Origin: Auxenochlorella pyrenoidosa
Lineage: Eukaryota; Chlorophyta; Trebouxiophyceae; Chlorellales; Chlorellaceae
Assembly (NCBI GenBank): GCA_001430745.1
Contig: KQ481947.1
Location: 230,327-247,395, forward strand
Reading direction: 5' to 3'
DNA: 17,069 nt
Below the pieces are notes generated by a model. That model had not been told where the DNA came from, ran no database searches, and saw nothing but the letters and a program-made list of their open reading frames with translations. Shown one piece after another: positions 1 through 7,200 of the stretch (position 1 is the stretch's first letter; the number at the start of each line of letters is the position of its first letter). The position numbers and the translations under genes were made by a program.

Positions 1-1261
1 CCCACCCCCCTTCCACGTTGTTGCGACTTGATTGATCTCACGTTTGCCTTGCAACCAAGCCAAAAAAATAGGTCCCGTGCCAGCGATGCAATGCTTCCTG
101 CTCTCCTCGCGTTCAAGAACAACCGAACTTTTAACCACTCTGCGCATTCCTTCTCCTGCCCTGCTCAGCCCCCTGACGTGGCCCGGCATCTCTGACCTTT
201 ACACGTCCTCCCTACAGCAAACTCTTTTTCCCTCTGTACTCCAGGCACAGCACCCTCACACACACTTTTTAAGTTTCAAGCTTGAGCGCTTTATGAAATG
301 CTTGGTAATTGAGTGCGGGACAGAGAATCGGCACGGATTGCCTTGAAATTGGCCAAGGCCAAGCTCTGCCTGAGGCGCTGGCGCTGTTCCTGCTGCAACC
401 CACGCAGCGCTGGCACCGCCCCAGCGAGAGCGCAGACGCAGAACGGGCACACAGCAGCCCAGCATGTGTAGCTGAGGAGAAGCCGGTGGAGCACAAACAT
501 GATAAGTAAGGCCTGCACCCTGCTGCGCATACAGGCACAGGGCGCCTTGCCATCTAGTGCAGTTGCACGCTGCACTGGCACAGCCACCATAGGCATTTCA
601 GAGCGAGGCAGCGCACACTCAGCGGCAGGAGCGGCGCCGACGAGCGGCATCAGGGGCAGAGTGCAGGGGGGCAGCTTCTGGCACAAATTCAGGCTGCCAC
701 TGACACGTAATCAGTGGACCAGCCCTGCGAGGGCACACATTCTCCCTCCTACCCTTGCTGCTCATTCTGGGCCCTTTTCAGGCAAGTCACTACTTGCGAC
801 TCTGCTCCCAGACTTAGGTCGGGGCAGCTTGGTCGCTGCATCCTGCATGTGGTGCCCACAAGTGCAGTGGCCCCCTGCACAGGTGCAGAGCACGAAGCGG
901 CACATACAGAGGACAAGCTGCCACCACAGGTCCTGCGGGGGGCTGCATGAACCCTTCTGCTCTGATGCTTGCACGCAACTGGCAGCAATGCACGACCCAT
1001 AGCTGCCGGCTTCGCACAGCTTGGGCATGTGTTGCGAGGGCAGTTCACATGCCTCAATGGGCTTCTGCGAGGGCGGCGCCTCGACGAGATGCCCGCTGGA
1101 CAAGTCCCCAGGGGGATCTCCAGACCTGTTGCACCTTAAAGCCTTCCTCAAGCATCCCGAGGACAGGAGGATTGGCCGAAGTCGCTGCAAGTTCCGCTAC
1201 ACAGACTTACCGCTTCAAGCGGCCAACCCTTTCCCGCTGCGGAAAAGCAAGAGTTGAAGAC
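1..1261. other. 5' flank of the hydrogenase gene, no gene recognised
   Basis: I recognise no protein family on either strand here. The first 300 bases are less GC-rich than the rest. The reading frame of hydrogenase exon 1 stays open upstream to an ATG at 947, so an N-terminal extension of 105 residues is formally possible. The translated stretch has no conserved features and is more likely leader or promoter. I could not place a TATA box or transcription start. Confidence 0.5.
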
Positions 1262-4200
1262 ATGCGCGCCGCGGCGCTGCGGCGTGGGTTACAGCGTCCT
1301 GATCGCCTGGCGGCGCTGCTGGAGCGAGGGGTCGTCGGCACAGGGGCAGAGGGCACAGCCGTGGCCGCCGCAGCAGACGAGTATGCCAGGGCGCATCCCA
1401 AGATCAAGCTCACGGTCAACGGCAAGCCGGTCACCGTCCCAGAGGGTTCGTCCATTCTCACCGCCTGCCAGGCAGCGGGCGCATACGTAAGCACCGCCGC
1501 CACTGTTGCGTCTGGTTTTGCAAGATTTGCAGCGCCCAAGTTTCTCGTGTACATGGCCATTGAAGGGGGTAAATTAAGCCTTCTGAGCTGCACCACCAGG
1601 AGCGTGAGCATCGCCAGTGTCCCCCAGCCCCGCCACCACCGGCAGCCCACCCTCCTCGCGCTCGTCCTCCCAGGTGCCCACGCTGTGCACACACCCGCGG
1701 CTGCCCACAACACCCGGCACCTGCCGCATCTGCATGGTGGACACTGGGCCTGGCCACCTGCAGGTGGGTGCTGCCGCCAGCTCCAGGCCATGCAGACGCA
1801 AAAGCTGCTGGCACATTGCAGCAGCTTTCCCGAGCCGCTGCGCCGCCTGCTCACACCCTTCTGCATGGCCTGCTTCTATCAAGCCCAGCCGTGGCAGTAG
1901 ATGCCTGCTGGTGCGCCGCTGTGAGCCAGCCTGCCGTCGAGACGAGCGGGGGGGGGGGGGTGTGGGGGGGCACACCCGCCGCTGCCACCCGCCTGCCCTC
2001 CAACACCTGCCTCCCTGCCTGCCTGCCTCCCCAACCTGCCTGCCTGCCCGGGCGGCCTGCTGCAGCCTGCGTGCGCCACACCAGCCTGGTCGGGCATGAA
2101 GGTGCAGACCGCCACGGAGCGCGTGCAGGCACGCTGGCTTGGGCTGGAGGGCTTGTGTTAGAGGAAATGCATGGGGGCCTTGCCGGCCTGGCCGGAGCGG
2201 GCCTGTCTTGGCCGTGGGCGTGGCTGCGGTGTGCTGCTTCCTGCCTGCGGAGTGCCGCTGTTTGCTGGTGCAGGGGCGCCTGCAGCAGCAGGCGCACCCT
2301 GGGCGGCCCCCGCCGCCTGCGAATTGTGTGCAGAAAGCATGCACCGCAGAGGCCGACCACCCCCCGCTAGCTGGCGCATCCAACCCGTGCCCCCACAAAA
2401 ACTCATTGCAGGCTGCTTTCAACCTTCACCCAATGAGTGCAGGAGAACGTGCGCGGCGTGCTGGCGCTGATGAAGGCCAACCACCCGGCAGACTGCATGA
2501 ACTGCGATGCCTCGGGCCGCTGCGAGTTCCAGGTGGGCGAAATTCCAGGTTTGGCCGGGTTGCAGGCTGGCCGGGTTCCCAAGTTGGCAGGGGTCCAGGT
2601 TGTCGCGGTGCAAGGTTGTCGGGGTTTTAGGTTGCCAGGGCTCCAGGTTGGCAGGGCTCTAGGTTGGGGTGCTTGTTCCACCAGAGCCTGGATGGAAGGG
2701 AGATTTGGAGCCTGCTTGGGAGATGGGTGCGTGGGCTACCTGCACAGCGCGCTGCAAGGTGCGGGTGAGGGCGGGCAGCACACGGCAGAGGGCGGGGCAG
2801 TGACGCACAAACGAGCCGATGGCAGCTGGAAGCAGCAGCCGGTGTACCCCAAGCCCCGCGCCGGTTGCAGCGGGGGCCTGCATCCACTGCCGTCCCGACG
2901 GCGTCGGCGCTGCCGCGCAGGACCTGATCTCGCGGTACAACGTTAAGGATGTACTGCCCAAGCTACGGGCGTACAGCCACGAGTGGGACGCCGAGGTGGA
3001 GGTGAGGGCGCGCTGCACTGCACTGGGCAGTTAGTAGCCAGTGCACCTCGTTGCCCACCCGCCAACGCCTGCTGGGGGGGGCCGGCCATGGAAGCCCAGG
3101 CCGACTGCTGTGCGCTGGTATGCGGAGCTTGTCGAGCCGTGCACTCAGCCACGCATTTCCGCGGCTTGCACTCCGCCGTGGAGGGCGCTCCAGCAACAAG
3201 CGCGCCCCAATCCCCTTTTCTCTCCTCCCCTCCCTCTACTCCCCTTCTTCCCCTCCCCTTCCCTTCCCTCCCACCTGCCTGCCTGCCTGCCCCCAGGCCG
3301 ACTACGACCACTACCACGACTCCTCCTCCACCGCCCTCACCCTGGACCTAGAAAAATGCATCAAGTGCGGGCGGTGCGTCACCATGTGCAACCAGGTGCA
3401 GGCGAGTCGGCCGGCAGGCCGCCCACACCCCGGCAGGCTAGGAAACGCCATCAAGGGTGCAGGCTTGACACCGCATGCGCAGCCAAACGTGGAGTGTACC
3501 GATAGGAGGGCGGCATGTTTGGCTCTCCCAGCAGGCCGGCGCCGCAGCCCCCTTGCCCTGCCCAGAGCTCTTGCCCCAGGCAGTGACGCAAAGTACTGCT
3601 AGCGACCCAAGGCACTGAACACCGGCCTCTGCCGCCGCGCGCCCCTGGGCCTCTGCCCCGCAGCAAATGAACGTGCTGGGCATGATTAACCGCTCGCGGC
3701 ACGTGCACCCGGGGGTGCTGATTGAGGACGCGCTGGACTCTTCAAAGTGCATCGAGTGCGGCCAGGTGCGCCTCGGCTGCGCGCTGCCGCTGGCCGTCGT
3801 GGTAGGCGGGGCGGTGGCTGGATCACTGCCGTACCCGGGTGGCCTGCTGCAGAGCAGGGCAGAGAACAGCTGGGACATAGCGGCAGCATAGTGCGATTGC
3901 AACACGACCGCCCTTTGAGCGCTGCGTGCCTGCTGGGCCGGGGGCATGGCAAGGAGCCTGCACACCAATCAAGCAGCCAGCTCGCGGCGCTCTGACTCTT
4001 GGTCATCTTCATCCCCGGGTGCTGTCAACACTGTGTGGAGGCCCGCTGCCACCACACTATTGGCAGCAGGACCAGACTGCAGGCCTGGTTGTCCGTGATT
4101 AGGGTTGGTGGGCCCAGAGGGACCCCCCCGGGCCTGCACGTCGTCACCCGCGCCGCTTGCGCACCCCTTGGCCACGCATGCAGTGCTCCTCTGTGTGTCC

Positions 4201-7200
4201 CACCGGTGCCATTGTGGAGCACTCTGAGTGGCGGCGGGTGCTGGATGCCCTGGAGAACAAGACCAAGGTGAGTCGCAAGTTTCGTTGCGGTCAGACAGAG
4301 TTTAGGAACCAGACAAGCAAGGTGAAGGGAACCCCACCCCCTGAAAGGGGGGACACCTTCCAGGTGGTGGGGCGCCTGGCAGGGGTGCCTTCTGGCGGGT
4401 GGCATGCTGGCGGCTGCGTTGCACGTGTCCCTGGCGGGCCCGGGCATTTCTTGTAGGCAGGCTGATGTGCAGAGCAAAGCATCCGTGCTGCCACCTTGCT
4501 GCGCTCGCATCCCTGTGCCCGCCGTGTGCCACACCCTGTTCCCAACTCCCCTTGCCGCCGTGGGCGCTGCCTGGCCTGCAGGCGCCGCCCTTTCACTGCC
4601 TCCCTGTGCCTGTGGCCTGCAGGCGCCGCCCTCTCACTGCCTCCCTGTGCCTGCGGCCCGCAGGTGATGGTCATCCAGACGGCCCCCTCGGTGCGCGTGT
4701 CCATCGGCGAGGAGCTGGGGCTGGCCCCCGGGAGCGTGGAGACGGGGCAGATGGTGGCGGCGCAGCGCGCGCTGGGCTTTGACCACGTGTTTGACGCCAA
4801 CTTCTCGGCCGACCTGACCATCATGGAGGAGGGTGAGGAGGGAGGGGTGGCGGATTGGTTGTTATTTATTTGTTCATTTGGTGATTTGGGGATAATTAAT
4901 TATCCCCACATGAAAAAAGGATGTTATGCAGGGTGAGGTGATGTGCATGCTGCCTGCCCATGTCGACCTCACACCTTGGGCCAGCACCCACCTCGGGGTT
5001 GGGCTGGCTGCGCCCTGCCCTGGAATTTGGGTGGCGGGCGCTGGCTGTCAGGCATCGGCTGGCGAGAGGAAGGGCGTGAGCGCGGCTGCTTTGGCAGCAG
5101 CCTTCCTGCCTGCCAGCAGCCCGAAGCCGCCCTTCAAGCCTTTGCGTGTGGCGCCATGCAGGCACAGAGCTGCTGCAGCGCCTTGCAGCGCGCTGGCAGC
5201 AGGAGGGGGTGCACGACCACCACCCGACGCCTGCCGCCGCGCGTGCTGCCGCCGCCAGCGGCGCCAACGGGGCAGCCGACACAAACGTTGTGCTGGGGAC
5301 GGCGGCGAGCGGGGAGGCGGCTGCGGCGGGGGGGCATGCGCATGGCGAGGGGCACGGGCATGCGCCTGGGCCGCTGCCCATGTTCACCTCCTGCTGCCCT
5401 GCTTGGATCAACCTGGTGGAGAAGGCAAGCTGCCTGTTTTCATGCCTGCCCGGTTTGTGGCTGCCCTATGGGCTTGTTTCTCGTCGACGGGTTTGTCTTT
5501 GCTTGTGCTGGCTGGCTGTCCTGGGCGTGCCCCGAAGTCGCTGGCATGCCACCCCCTCTTCATGCACGCCAGCCAAGGCAGGGGCGTGGCCGCCCGCCCC
5601 TGCCCGGCCTGCATGCGCCGCCCGCATGCGAAGCTTGCAAGCTGGCGCCTGCGGGCCAGCCCAGGCCAGCCCCTCGCCCCCTTCAGCCCTTTGCCAGCAA
5701 CTTGGGGCGCAGCCCCAGGCCTGCACTGCACCAGCTGGGCCCTCCACCGCCGACAGGAGCAGACGCATACCCCACTTGGGAGCCCAACGCTTCCTTGTTC
5801 GGTTCTATTCCATCGTTCGGTTCCGTTTTGTCACTCACCCCCTCCCACCCCCACCCCCCACCCCACCCTCCCCCCTGCAGTCCTACCCCGAGCTCATCCC
5901 CCACCTGTCCAGCTGCAAGAGCCCACAGATGATGATGGGCGCCGTGGTGAAGCATTATTGGGCCAAGAAGATGGGGCTGCGCCCTGAGGACGTCTGCCTG
6001 GTGGGCCGCCGGCCAGATGCTGCTGGGTGCATGCAGCCAAGCGGGTGCTGCCGTTTGCGGCTGCGGAAGCTGGCCGCTCGCGGGGTGGGGGGAGGTGGGG
6101 GTGGGGGGGTAGGGTGGGGGGGGGGTTGGCCGTCGGCCCATGGGCGGCGGTTGCAGCATGGAAGCAGTGCGCGGCATGGCAGGGCTCTGCTTCACACGCG
6201 CGCCAGGCGCGTCGAGCTGGGCCTGGCCTGTGCACCACGCACGGCAGGCCGGCCCGTGCTCTGCCCTCAGGCCCTGGGGCGCTCACTAAAGAGCCCTGCT
6301 GGGACGAACCCTGGGCAGCCAGCCGCTCCCGCCTCTCGCCCCGCGACAGGCGGGCAGCCTGCCTGCCTTCCGCTCAGCACCCGCCGCCAGCCACCTCTGT
6401 AACCTCTGCCGCCGCCTGGCCAGCCAGCCCCTGCGGCGCGTGGCTCTCGTGGCGTCCACGGAACCCGGCGCAGCCTGACAGCCATTTGCTGGCCAGCCCC
6501 TGTCACCTTGCAGGTGGGCGTCATGCCGTGCACCGCCAAGAAGCACGAGACGGAGCGGGCCGAGTTCCGCGACGAGGCGGGCATGTACGACTGCGACATG
6601 GTCATTACCACGCGCGAGTTTGGGCACCTCCTGCGGTGGGTGGGCAGCCCCCCCCCCCTTCTTGCCTGGCCACGCTCTTGCCTGGCCCCCCTTTGCCTGG
6701 CCCCCTCTGCCTGGCCCGCCGAGCTGGCCGCCCCCATCACCGAGCCCCAAGGGCCCAACTGCCCGGCCTGCCTTGCCGGTCAGCCCCCAGGCATCCAGAC
6801 AGCTGCTCGCTGGTCATAGCGTATGACAGCCAGTGGCTGGGTGGTCAAACCCCCAGGTGGCACCGAGCCCCCCCCCCCCCCCCCCCCCCCGGTACTCGCT
6901 CCCCTTGTCCTGGCCGCTGTGCACGCTGGGCTCCCTGGCACTGGCCGCGAAGCAACGGCATCAACAATCTCTGTCCGTGCCCCACCCCACCCCACCCCAC
7001 CCACCCCCCCTCCCCCTTTCCAGCCACAAGAAGATTCCCATGCCCTCGCTGACGCCCTCGGAGTTTGACAACCCGCTGGGCGAGGGCAGCGGCGCGGCGG
7101 TGCTGTTTGGCGCCACCGGCGGCGTGATGGAGGCTGCGCTGCGCACTGCCTATGAGCTGTCAACAGGTCGGCGCACGCAGCTGCCCGCCTGCTTCCTCCT

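Larger units (their letters stand above)
1400..4267 (+). other. F-domain (accessory FeS cluster) exons 1-8 of the hydrogenase
   Basis: These exons encode the electron relay. The [2Fe-2S] ligands are C80, C92 and C95 (exon 2) and C108 (exon 3), in C-x11-C-x2-C-x12-C spacing. The His-Cys cluster is H140-x3-C144-x2-C147-x5-C153 in exon 4. The two bacterial-ferredoxin-type motifs are C204, C207, C210, C214 (exon 6) and C247, C250 (exon 7) with C253, C257 (exon 8). Each 4Fe-4S cubane binds three cysteines of one motif and one of the other. All eight introns that follow exons 1-8 are phase 0. This layout is that of clostridial HydA (CpI type), whereas Chlamydomonas HydA1 lacks the whole domain. Confidence 0.93.

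Noticed and set aside
236..239. GTAC core as a copper/anoxia (CRR1-type) response element
   Set aside because: A four-base motif more than 1 kb from the start codon is expected by chance.
1574..2422. 282-residue antisense frame
   Set aside because: It is the complement of exons 2-3 and the CTGC-rich intron 2, with no family resemblance.
6195..6212. Short ACGCGC/GCGCGT inverted repeat in intron 11
   Set aside because: A six-base CG-rich stem is common by chance at this GC content.
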